Positions 23,723 to 36,500 of a stretch of 64,000 nt of DNA are shown piece by piece. The stretch is from positions 9,960,378 to 10,024,377 of the forward strand of contig JALMQS010000030.1 of assembly GCA_024734495.1 (NCBI GenBank), given 5' to 3'. The notes beneath the pieces were generated by a model that saw only the letters and a list, made by a program, of their open reading frames with translations, ran no database searches and was not told the DNA's origin. Both the position numbers and the translations under genes were made by a program. The number at the start of each line of letters is the position of its first letter. The stretch's first letter is position 1. Source of the stretch: Forficula auricularia. Its lineage: Eukaryota > Arthropoda > Insecta > Dermaptera > Forficulidae.

Positions 23723-24388
23723 GAGTCCCAAACTAGTAAACTTGATCGGTCTAGTGTTGATATCGAATGTGCAGGACACATTCTCTACTCGTTTATCATT
23801 CAAAATACAAAGAAGAATCCGAATTCCAGTACACTAGTGTTCTTGAACTTGTAATTATACTCATGTTTATTTATTATTGATTATTTATTTTCAAACTGGA
23901 AAATATTATTCAAATTCAGTCAAGTCTGGGCAGCATGAAAACTAGATTCCTAGATGTAAGAAAGAAAAGAATATAATATAAAGTAAGGACAGTACATACG
24001 AGGGTTAAGATATGCCATGTTAGGACATTTAATATCATTTCTTTTTTATCATGTCTGATACCAAAATGGGCAACATACTCCTTAGTAGTAGAATCATACA
24101 ATACAATTGGTATGTTTAGACAACCAATCAACAGATTCTGAATAACCCCATTATGTCTCAAAAGAGCAATTTTAACTTATCCGATAAACCTGCAAATTTT
24201 ATTTAAATACATGCATCTGATATTTGGAGAAGAGTAGACATGACTTTTAAGAAAGCTGGAAGTCTGAATTATTATTTGAGAACTGTTCATATTTTGATAT
24301 GTTCTTCTATTACAGAGGTTCTCAATCTTTTTCTTCCAATGAACCCCTTCTGCAATTTTGTAAGAATGCCACCCCCCCCTCTTTCAGC
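23723..24388. other. Intergenic, nothing recognised
   Basis: The frames here are short and show no familiar motif. A poly-C tract lies near 24371. Confidence 0.45.
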
Positions 24389-24649
24389 CATGCGCGGATC
24401 CAGGGGGGGCGATGGGGCTATCACCCCCCCCCAAAGCATTGGAGATCAACATTTTTTATATATTTAAAATAAAAATTTTATATAACATTAAATTATAAAA
24501 TTGAAGAAAATAAAGTTCTATGAAGTTCTCTGACCCCCCCCCCCCCCCCCCCCCCGCTTGGACAATTCGATCGCGACACACTTCCGAGATCAAAATCAGA
24601 TCTTATATACCGGCGATCCCCCCCCAAACAGAGGTCTGGATCCGCGCCG
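24389..24649. mobile_element. hAT-type MITE with 8-bp target duplication
   Basis: The ends carry GCGCGGATCCAG and its complement. CTTTCAGC occurs on both sides (24381-24388 and 24650-24657), an 8-bp duplication as made by hAT transposases. The interior is AT-rich with long poly-C runs, one of more than 15 C near 24535. There is no coding capacity. Another end of this family is seen at 63783 (GGCGGATCCAGG). Confidence 0.8.
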
Positions 24650-27048
24650 CTTTCAGCATTTTCACCCACAAAGTTTATTTCAAATATTTGATTTTAATAG
24701 TGAAAATACTAGCTATCATATTTTAATTTAAAGATAAAGATAAGTAATATTTACCTAATGAGAATGCTTAAGTTTTTTCCCTTCTTTAAAACTTTGAAAT
24801 TTGTACGCAGATTTAATTCATAACACCAATTAATTAATAATACCTTGAAAACCAAAATCCCCCGGTTGAGAACTACTGTTCTATTACTTAGGAATTGGTG
24901 TTTTAAATACTAAGAATATTGTGCAACTCTTGGATTAAGGTTTTATTTGAATTGATATAAATATATTATATAGGTAGTTGTGATTTTTGAATTTTCTATT
25001 ACTTTCTAAATCTATAAATAAATAATTGAGTCAAAAGTATTGAGATTACTCATGTTCCGTATCATTTATAAATATATTCCCTATCAACACTAAATAATAT
25101 TCAATTAACTCTATTAATTTCAAAGAATTCCGAGAAAACGAACTTTATAGTCCACAATTAACAATTCGTGCAGTAGATTGTCGAAGCTTTGGACGATATA
25201 CTCAAGTTGGGACGCATACCTACAATAAACTTTTTAATCTTTTTAAACTTTTAGAATTTAATGTATGTTCTTGCAAATGATTCATGAACAAAAGGGTATT
25301 TATGTGAAACCTACCTAGTATTTTATATTTTAAATTTTAAAGTTTCTAAAAGAAAAAAAAATTCAAAATTTTCTTTACTTTAACAAAAGGGTAGTTGAAG
25401 AAAATTCGTTTAAATTGTAACAATATGTAATTGAGTCATATGATATAATACAAAGTAACATTATAAATCATAAATAAATATAAAGTACATGCCATTTGGC
25501 CATTTCAGAAACAATAATAATAATAAAGAGCCATTATCAGGAATCGAATAGGACTGCAAGTTTCGGGGCGAGAGGGTCATTCTTCGAGACAAATTCCTTC
25601 AACATATTATAGGTAATAAGTACAGTAGAAAATCTTAACTCATGGGACTAGGCCACTCGATAGTAAAATTGTTTGTAAGACTGGAATCAAAATTACAATA
25701 TATAACTTTATTTTATTATCTATCTATCTACTCTTATTAAACGAGCAAAAATTGTAATATATATATATATATATATTTCTATCTTAGTTCTATTTTGAAA
25801 ACGGCTCTGCCGATTTTGATGAAACCAACTCTATTAACAAGTTTTCAGGATGAGAAAACGATCTGACTAGGTCTGGACCTCGACAAATTTCATCTTAATT
25901 GATCTTTTCTTAATGAAAGTAATTATTTATATATGAAAATCTCAATAAAAAAGTTTGTTTACAATTTATTCAATTATCTTTTATTTATTAATTAGTTTTT
26001 TAATTTTAAAACCCACTAATAGGTTATAACAAATATTATTATTTATAAGAATTTTGCTGGCTTGGTGTGTACTGGATATATTAATTTTTTATTGTTAGGA
26101 TAAATAAACTGAACCTGCCTCTTTCCAGTAATTTATTTTGATTTTGATGCTCTCGAAGTATCTGGAATTATCCATTTGAAAATCAAAAAATTAAATTACT
26201 GGAAATAGCTTAAAATTTAGGTTTGTTTAGCCATCAATAAAAAAAAATTATTATTATATTATATGAAAAATTTTAGAATTTTTTTAATTAACAGGTGTCT
26301 AAATCATAACATTACAGGTGGATTCATATCAAAACAGGTGTATTTACAAATAAAGTGGTTGAAGTGGCTTTTTTTTATATAACTTGGAAACAAATCTTAT
26401 TTAATTTTATGTTTTTATTTCAGATCCTATTTTTTTTTTTTATTATTATTTTTCTATTTATTTTTTTATAATGTTTATCAATATGAACGAATGTGGGCAA
26501 ATTAGTGTACGAGTAAATAAATAAACACATAATATGTGGACCACTAGAAAGCTAGAAATGCAAAAACTGGGTGCGGGGTGAGGCGGAGTGGGGGTGGGGG
26601 TGCAAGGGTGAGGGCGAGGTGCGTGGTTTCGGGGGGTCCATGGGGCGTGTACTATATATATATTTGTATTTTTTTTAATTGGTTACCGTGCATCGCTCGG
26701 TGGCTCCAGGTACTATATTATAAAAACGGTCAATTTTCAATTTTCTCGAATTTCAAAAATGCCATCTTTTCGAGAATTAAACTTTTTTTTATTGTATATT
26801 AATATAAAATAAGTTTATAAACTGATATTTTGATTCTTTCGTAGATAGAATTTTACTAAAGAGAGGCTAATGTCCTTGAGAGAAGATTATTTTCTACCTA
26901 ACTATATATTTATATTGAAGGAATTTATCTCAAAGTTTGAGCCACTCATTTGACACTCGGTTTTGATTCCTGAGGAGAGAATGGCTTCTTCAACATGCAA
27001 TATTACAAATCAAATTGTATTCAAGCTACCACCGTCTTGTTTTACTAA
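24650..27048. other. AT-rich intergenic DNA with small repeat pieces
   Basis: No gene was seen. Pieces noted: GTGAAACCTACC near 25301 (PLE terminal word), a TA tract near 25755-25775, and a G-rich segment at 26568-26640. The last is the reverse complement of part of the C-rich unit at 61 kb. Confidence 0.5.
26550..26680 (-). repeat. Truncated reverse copy of the C-rich element
   Basis: The G-rich run (GGTGCGGGGTGAGGCGGAG..), preceded by AGAAATGCAAAAACTGGGTG, mirrors the junction seen at 61065-61100 in the large C-rich element. It is short and truncated. Confidence 0.55.
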
Positions 27049-27193
27049 GGGCCGGTTGTATGTAGTAAAGATGGCCAATCAGATGACAGGAACTTTCAGT
27101 GCCTGTCATCTGATTAGCTATCCAATCCCTCCATTTACCATCTACCCTTGGTTAGTGGTAAAAAGCATTTACTTTGCGACATACAACCGGCCC
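27049..27193. mobile_element. Harbinger-like fold-back MITE, copy 3
   Basis: It has the same inverted ends as the copy at 23522, with TAA on the left and TTA on the right. It is about 145 bp, internally shortened on the left arm. Confidence 0.8.
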
Positions 27194-27545
27194 TTAGAGT
27201 TTAAAGCTTGCTGCTTGACCAGATGCCCAGGATGTCTTGAATCTCAAAAGTCATGTCATCGATAATCTTTTATGAAATACAAGACAATTAACTATTTTTT
27301 TACATGTAGGTATATTATATTTAATGATAAATTTTAAACAACTTTTTATAGAAATTTTTTTATAATACCTATAAGTATCTGGTTCAAATGAAATTTTTTT
27401 TCATTTTCTAATTTGTTGGTTTTATAAAAATTAAATAATATATCGCTTGTTTAAATTCATACTGAATCGCTGTAGCTTTTATATTGAATTTCTAATAATT
27501 AAATTAGATTTTAATGATCTTGTAAAATAAATTGAAAATAATTAG

Positions 27546-30500
27546 TTATACGGACAATATTTTTAAAATATTACAAAACTGCTCATAAAACGCAAAATGT
27601 AGAGCACTCGTTGCGGAAGCTTTAATTAAAGAAGGACTCAGTCCTTTAAATAGCGAAGAAACCGATTCTTCTCGAATGATGAGTATTATACAATGTAGAA
27701 GACTTTGGCATCGAAAAGCCTGGAAACAAAAATAAATAAGAAATTAATACAAAAAATAAAACATAATCCCAAATATCATAAATAGATTTATTCAAATATT
27801 TTAAAATTCATAACTCATAATCATCACAAATCAAATGAAAAAAATTAAAATTAAATCAAATTGAGAAATAAAAAAATTTTGATCAGAAATATAAAATTTG
27901 ACTTTTTAATTAAAGACATGTGAGTTTCTTGAAACTTGAAAAAAATATTGTATTTTTTCAAAATTCAAACATTTCTAGTGGCCCTAGTAATAGCCATATT
28001 TAATGAAAATAAAGAATTTAAAGGTCATATATCGAGGATTTATTAATATTAAATTACTTATGTTTTTAATCCAAATTTTACTTTATATATATGAAAAATA
28101 AATAAAAATAGGAAGAAAAGATATTTTTAAATAAATTATTAGTTTTTTTATAGTGCAATCAGGGACTTATCCATGGACGCGTGAACTGTGGGATGTCACA
28201 GGACTCTCTCACCATTGAGAGCCCCAGAAATCGAAAATAAATTAATTTTTTGATTTTAACAAAAATAGATAAGGGGCTAGTATTATATGAGATCTAAATA
28301 AAATGAAAAATAATAATAATAATAATAAATTCTAATTTACAGATTTTTATTTAGCAGATGTAGAAGGTCGAAAAGAAACGGTTTCGAGTGCAATCAACGC
28401 TACTCTTATCAGTATACGTCCGCTGTAAAATTGACACGGCAAGTCTTAATATTTAATTATAAAAAAAACATCGAGATCATTTATTTAGTGTTGGTACTAA
28501 TTTATGACCTAGGTGAGTTTAGAATTTACCACCATTAAATGATCCCGATGTTTTATGATAAAATATTAAGGCCTGTCAATTTTCTAGCGGGCGTGCAATG
28601 ATGAGGTGTAGGGCTGAGTGCACTCGAAACGGTTTTTTCGATCTTACATAAATCTTACAATACTAAAAATCGATTCTTCCACGTTTTCAGTAGAGGTTGC
28701 CATTAATAGTCAAAACATCAAAAATGGAATGCAATAAGGTTATTACTCTAGTATTAGATAAGAATCGATCGTTATTTTTGTTTTTAAGCCGATTCCATGT
28801 CTTCAGCAATGGTTACCAACGAGGGGTGAACCGCGACCTAATATGCAGTACACCTACTTCAACTTGTACTTCCAAATATTTCCAAGTACTTTCAAATATT
28901 TCCAAGTACTTCCAAATATTTCCAAGTACAAAAATTCAGTCTAAATATTTCCAAGTACTTCCAAATATTTCCAAAATACTTCAAAGAGGTGTACACCTAT
29001 TTCCAATCGCGGATCACCCCTCGGTTACTAATAATAATCGAAACGTCAAAAATATAATGTAGAATTGTTATTCCTCAAGTATTAGATTAAAATCGATGCC
29101 TATTTTTGATTTTAACTCAATTCCTCTATGTCTTCAGCAATGGTTACCAATAATAACTGAAACGTCAAAAATCCAATGTGGAATGGTTATTCCTCAAGTA
29201 ATAGATAAGAATCGATCACTATTTTTGAATTTAAGTCAACATGGACTGCAAATTGCAAGTGATATTTGATTAATAATAAAGGAATAAACATATTAATATT
29301 TCAAATGACTTTGGATAAAGTTTAGCAACGATCCGTTGCAGTTTATTTTTATTTCGTTTTCATATAATACTATTAATTGTTGTTAAAATGACTCTATTAG
29401 GGCTAACTAACATGTTGTCTTTGAATTATTATTATTATTTTTTCTTTATTATTATATAATTTTATATAATCTAATATTTACATGTATAAAGTGACTTATT
29501 ATAAGCCGGTTGTATAAATGCAGCAAAGGTGTATACTACTAACACTAGGATCGATGCATAGATGGTAAACTGGGAGTGGCGCAACTCGGGATGGCCATCC
29601 CAGTCCCTCCATTTACTATCTACCCTGTGGTAAAAAGCATTTACTTTGCGACATACAACCGGCCTTAAAAGGAATTATCTTTTTCACGATGTGATCATCC
29701 CTCTTGTCTTCATTCTTTATTTTTCTTAGATCTTTTTTTTTTTAATTCAGCCATTCTCTTATTGTAAATTTGACTAACGACAGTGTGATGAGCTACATAA
29801 GCGCTCTTTAAAATTTAAAGTACAAATGGTTTAAAATGTCCTTAATTAAACAAAGTTGATTTTGAAATTAAACATAATATAAAAACCAATTAAATATAAA
29901 TAAATTTGATATTATAATACTAATAGATTTTGATGAAGCGAGAGATGGCTGTCCACAATTTATAAATTTAAAAAAGAGAGGAATTCAGCGAGTAACAAAT
30001 ATTCTCATTAGGTCTGAAGATGGCCTTATCTAATTAAAGCCGAAAGGTTTTCTGTAATTGGGAGTTTTTTATTCCACAGAGTTTTCCCTTACTGGATGAA
30101 TTCCTCTTTTTTTTTAAATTTATACTAATAGATTTTATTGAAAAAATATCGAGTCTCATCTACTGAATCTGATATATAATCAATAAGTTTTATTACAATT
30201 CACAAGGGTTGTATTCAACTTTTCAGAAATTGAACCCAAGTAGGGGCAATCGGCCCTGTGAGGTGGACCAAAGTAATTGAGTTTATGATAATTTTAAAAA
30301 TAATAATCATAAACAATTGATATATCTTAAAAACACGTTTTGTTTGTACCTTTCCAAAGCTTTTCCGATGCTCCTGAAATCCTTGAATTTGCATTCGCTT
30401 TTTCATTAGGTCTAACGGATAGACCAACGTTTTCGAAGCTAATCCAGATAAAGATCCTGTCAAGATGGATCCAATAAAAGAAATATTATTCTTTTCTTCC

Positions 30501-33500
30501 GATGGAACTGAAAAATTGAAAAAAAAATGAAATGAATCATTGTAAAAAAATGAAAACTTCAAAATATTTTTAGAATAAAAATTAGATATTTTTTGAATAT
30601 AAAAGTTCATTTTGTCGTTAATAATAGAATTAGATTTCTTTGCAAAATCACAAGGGTGTCTTCTACTGAATCCAAATTGTTATGGATAATTTTATTAGAA
30701 AGGTTGTATAGACCCCTTTGGAAATTGAATCCAAGTGCCAAAAAGCAATAGGCCGGGGGCAATGGACGTCCTTCGAGGCGAAGCCAATCTTTTACATTTA
30801 TATATACAGGGTGTTTCAGGAGAAATAGGAAATATTTTAGGAGGTGGTAGTTTAGACGAATTGCAATAGCAAATGTCATATAACATGTGTCCAATTTGTA
30901 TTGAGTACAGAGGTACAGCTGTTAGTATGTAACCTAATTTCGGCATACTCAGCATGTGTAAATACGTGCGGCATGTTTACACGCTACAGTACAGTAGACT
31001 TGGCCAACAAATCACAATGAAACTTCAATGTAAACTAAAGCACATCTTCACAACTTGAACATCAACACTCTACTTCTTACAATCGATAAATACGCCCATA
31101 GCAACCCATGTAAGCAACCAGTGTACCAAGTCACGAAACGAAAATGCATTGAACTCAGCTGTATCTCTGTACTCAATAAAAATTGGACACATGTTATATG
31201 GCATTTTTTATTGCAATTCGTCTATACTACCACCTCCTAAAATATTTACTATTCCTCCTGAAACACCCTGTATATCACGCGTAAAAAATTTTCAGTCAAA
31301 AGGTGGTGATTACAAGTCATATATCCATAATAACTCGGATTTAATAGTAACCAAAGATATATTTTATTGAATTAGGGGATTTTTCTGGTTGGATTTTATA
31401 GTTTATTCCTGACGTTTCTGTTTCTAAATCTGAGGTCATTTTCAAGTGATTATAGATTCTAATTAGAAGAGAGCAATAAAACTAATAGGATATCAGGCCA
31501 TTTCTAACTCACTCGAATCCCTGCCCGTCTGACACTTTCCCTGTAATAAAGATTATAGAGACTACCAAGGTGCATAGTGTGACGAGTTAAATTCAATAAT
31601 TCCCGATTTTTGGTGTTTTTCCCATTAAAAATTACCGCTATTTTATTTTTGTTTTTCAAGAAAAATGTTATATTCTTGTGTGAGTATTATATATATCTTT
31701 TGAAATATATTTTTTTATCATTGCAATTTTCATATATGAATCTTTTATTAAATCAGCAGACGACATTTTTGAAACGAGGGTCGAGAACAAACTTGTTTGA
31801 TGGCAAAGGGTGAAATATGGGATAAATAATTCTGAAAGTAAAGAAGTTGAATATCCCTACCCTCAAGGTAGTGTTCTTGGTCCAGTAATATTCCTAATAT
31901 ATATATAAATGACATTGTGAGAGTGAGTAAGCAAAGTGATATTTATCTATTTGCCGATGACACGCCAATAGCTATGGCGGGTGACGATTCTAACAAAATT
32001 GTAGAAACATTAAATAAAGAATTTGAGGATGTACATGCTACATGACTGGTTAAATTACAATAAATTAAGCCTAAATGCTGAAAAAACAAAATATATGTTG
32101 ATCACAAAGAGCAATAAACTTAGACATTGCAAAAATATTGCTTTAAAAATTGGAAATAGGAATTTAGAGGAAGTTGATAGATTAAAATATCTCGGTATTA
32201 TAATTGACGACAGATTAATGTTCAAGGAACATGCAAATTACCTAATAAATAAAATAACAAAAAAAGTAGATGAACTCGGCAGAATAGTGAAATATCTTTC
32301 CTCTTATACGAAATCACTAGTATATAAAACTACTATCTTGCCCCACTTTATGTACTGCTCTACAATATTATATATGTTCTGTAAAGGTGATATCGAGCGT
32401 CTACAGAGACTACAGAACAAAGCCATGAGGAATATATTAAAGTACAATAAATTTACAAAAGTCAAATTAATATTTAATTCATTGGAGTGACTTGATGTTA
32501 AGAATGGTATAGAAATGCAGGTATGGTATTTATTTATAAAATTAGGAATCAATTAGCACCTGAATATCTTGATAGACATATTAAATGAAACGAATCCCAC
32601 ACATTCATACACGGGGGAAGACAGAGAAGTGATTTCTACTTGAGTAGAGTCAATAAAGCAAATAAGTACAATGAATAATGTATTTTATAAGGGCTTAAGG
32701 GCATACAATAACCTAGCCGAATATATAAAAAAACTTATGACCCTAGTTGCATTCAAGAGAGAAATGAGACTATTACTTTTCTCACAAGAGTAAAAAATCA
32801 TCTCGTCAATTGGTATTTATAAATTGTATATTCCTTGTTGTTGTAAGGGTGTATATGTAGGTATATGTTGTGTATTATATATGTATATGTGTGTGTATGG
32901 AGGTAGTGTGTAAAAAAAATAAAAAATATATATAAGAATATATGTGTTTATTTAATTATCGACATATATTGTGTATTATACATTTGTATGTTTAATATTA
33001 TATGTTATATTATAGAATGTATTAATTATCTTTATCTTTTGTATTTCAAAATTGAATGTATTATTTAAAAATAAATCCCATTATTTGTTTAATTGCATAA
33101 TGTAGAATTCAGTCCTTGGTCTTATCTCGTATGTGTAATGTATGTATATGTATACTTCCATTATATTAATTAATTAATTGTATGATATATATATATATGT
33201 GTGTATATTTATTTATTGTCATGTATTGTGTATAATGCATTTGTATGTTTATATGTTATATTTTAGAATGTATTGTCATCTATTGTCTTCTACTTGGAAA
33301 TGAAAGTGGAAGTGGAAGTAGGTGAAAAAATACATCGATTTTAGGTCGCGGTTCATCCCTCGGATTTAATCTTGCTCCACTATATTTTTATCTAAATAAG
33401 TAAGATAAATGCTAAGAGTTTCTTATTAATGCGAACAAAAAATAACACCGGTCGACACGATTTTTGGGTCTGACTTCTGAATGTCAAATTTTGGTTTCTT

Positions 33501-36500
33501 CTACTTTACTAATAAAGGAAAAATAATTTTTTGATCAAAGTTTGCTTTTGTAGAAACCAGAGTATTTTTCGAATTTTAAGAAAAATAACTGATTCTTTCA
33601 TACTTTATTACAATCAAAAAATTTTTTGCTGAACATTGGAGTCTTTTAATTAAAGAATAATCTGGAATTTTGCATTGAGCTGTTTCATGATGTGTTTTTT
33701 TTATTCTTTGTCGGTAAGAATGCAATGTTGCCAGATCCAAGAAACGACGCAGTGAAAATAGTTTTCCCTTTCTGCGCATGTTTGAGTAGGGGAAAGAGCA
33801 AACTGCATCTGAGCTATATTAGGGAACGTCCTTAAGCCGAGATTTTAAAAATAATTTTCTTACGGATAAGGTATTCACCCCCACAAGAATTGAACACAAA
33901 TGTCATAAAAGCCTCAAGGTGAAACCAATCTGACATATATTTGAAAAATTTCGGCCAAACATAATAAATCTTCATCATAAAATTTCGCCGTTTCACTATT
34001 TAAGAATATAGCCAGACAAAATAATTTAAATAGAAATTGTTTCTCTTCGAACTTTCTTTAAAACTCTGGTATGTCTAATTCAGAATGAAATTAATTCCTA
34101 GAATAGTCATGAAGATTAAATCATCTTTGACTGAAATTTACCAGTTGATATACAATATGTTAGATTGGTTTTTCCTCAAAGGACAGCCAAAGGCTAATTA
34201 GCACTTGGGTTCAATTCCCGAAGGTGGGAAGTATAGATTTTCCATAACATCTCTGATTTTTTAAATTATTATAATAGAAAGGTTGAATACTCAAAAATAA
34301 ATATATTTCAAAATTCGATTGCTGTTTTCATTTTAAACTTACGTATTTTGATCCAAGTATTTTTTAAAAAATTATAAAACATAAATTGAAGTCCGGTGTG
34401 TGGAGCTATTTGAAGTAGGGAGGCTGAGATACCTTTATAAAATGCTCGAATACTTTCTTTTTGATATATCGTACGATAACAATTGAGTACACCATTATAT
34501 ACCTAGAAATGTGAAAAAAAAAGAATTAAAAAAAAAATGAGGTAAATTAAATTTAAATCAGGAGTTTATATACTTTAGGTTCGCTTTGAGCAATTAGCCG
34601 AGTCCTCACAACATCGAAAGGCGAAGAGACGAGAGTAGCCAAACAACCCGAGAGTGAGCCAGCACAGAAATTGATTACAGGCGGTGCTTTGGTCTCTGTA
34701 TTTTTATACAGAGAATACTTTTTGGTCAGGAACTCGAAAGAAGCAAACTATTTTCAAGAAAAAACTATAAAAATATTTCAAAAGAATAAATTTTTTTTAA
34801 AAATAAATATTAAATAAAATTTAAATAGAAAATTTCAAATTGGTAATAGACTTTGGATATCTAATGAAATCACAAAAGTGTAAAAATAAGCTGACGTGTT
34901 CTGATGTGGACATGCACTTGACTTTACCATACAACCTGGCCCCTAAAATTATTTATAATCATGTAGGGGGGGTTAGTTTTGCATTTTTATACTTCTGGGG
35001 TCCCACTGATTATGTATACAAAATTTGGTTGAGTTTGGTAAATAGCCAATAATTTCAATTTTTAACCCCCTCTAATTTTGGATCGATATGCATCAAAATC
35101 TAAACAGTCAATGGACCAAAACTACGTGTGAATTTTGGTTTCGATATTCAAACTAGTTTTTGAGCTAGCTCGTCCACAAAAATTTGGTAACTCACAGACT
35201 AACGGACAACCAGACAGACTAACTAACTAACAGACATTTTGACAAAACAATTATTATCTCGAAACATATAATTCTTTCGATGTTCACTTATTAGAGCTTT
35301 TTTGTAGAGCGAAATGCCATGGTTTCGCTCAATTTTTTTAATCAAAATAGTTTTAGCCGTTTTTGAGATATTTCGAAAAAAAAGAAGGAAAAAAACGGTT
35401 TTTTCATGCACGATTACAATACTTGACCATACCCTGTATGGTAAATTAAAACACACAGTAAATCCAAGGTGTCATGGATAATTTGTAATTCGTCGCCTTA
35501 GAGTGTAAACCTGCCAACTCACAACAAGGAAATATTACAGGGAGAGAAAAAACAAACAAAATTTAATATTTGTTTGTTGTTATGAAAAAAAATATTTTTC
35601 ACATTTTTTTTTCTACAACTTACGATCGTAATTTTAAGTAGCAGTTTTACTTGGACGATGCTGCATCTCTTTTTCTTTCGAACGGTATTAATATGATAAA
35701 GAATGGAGTTAGCAGGTTTACACTCTAAGCCGACGAATAGACAGAAGGGTTATATTCACATAGTGAAACCGAGCAAAAAGGCAATCTGGGGCATGATTCC
35801 AGATAGCAACATTTTTTAACTACATACTCGAGTGCCATAGCAATATCCTGAAAGAATTTCCCTCTTCTGAAATATCATTATATTCCTAGGCGATTTTCAT
35901 GTCCACAACAAAAACCAAAATTCCTTCGAGGACTCCGCCGTAGAAATCTTTTCCACGGAGTGTGACCTTACGCAAATTATTAATGGCCCTACAAGAGTCC
36001 CAGACAAACCTAATTAAAAATCTAACTATCTCGATCTTTTCATTATATCCCACCCCTCATTATATGAGGCTAAAATGTAAGCTCATTTAGGCAATTTTGA
36101 CAACAAATTAATAAAAATTAAAACCTCTGCCGATTTACCCACCATCCCAGAAAAATTTGGCTATTCCAAAATACTGTTTGGGAATATGATTGGGAATATT
36201 TGGATCTATTTATCACTTAATTGAATTCAATTACTGGAAACAAACAAAATTTTTAATTTTAGCCATCATTATAAATAAAAATATCCAGTATACTAAACCA
36301 GTAAAAGTATATCGTCGCCTTAGAGTGTAAACCTGCTAACTTACAACAAGGAAATTTTACAGGGCAGAGAAAAAACAAACAAAATAAAATATTGTTGTTA
36401 TTTTTCAATTTTTTTTCTACAAATTACGATCGTAATTTTAAGGTAGTTGTTCCATCAAATGCGTTTTCTTAGGATTTTTTTGAAATTTAGACAGATTATT

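Noticed and set aside
28840..28980. CRISPR-like short repeats
   Set aside because: The units are imperfect, have no constant-length unique spacers, and lie inside a hAT-type MITE in a eukaryotic genome.
30607..31370. Several 60-95-codon frames
   Set aside because: They are readings through the arms of the CAGGGTGTTTCAGG inverted-repeat element.
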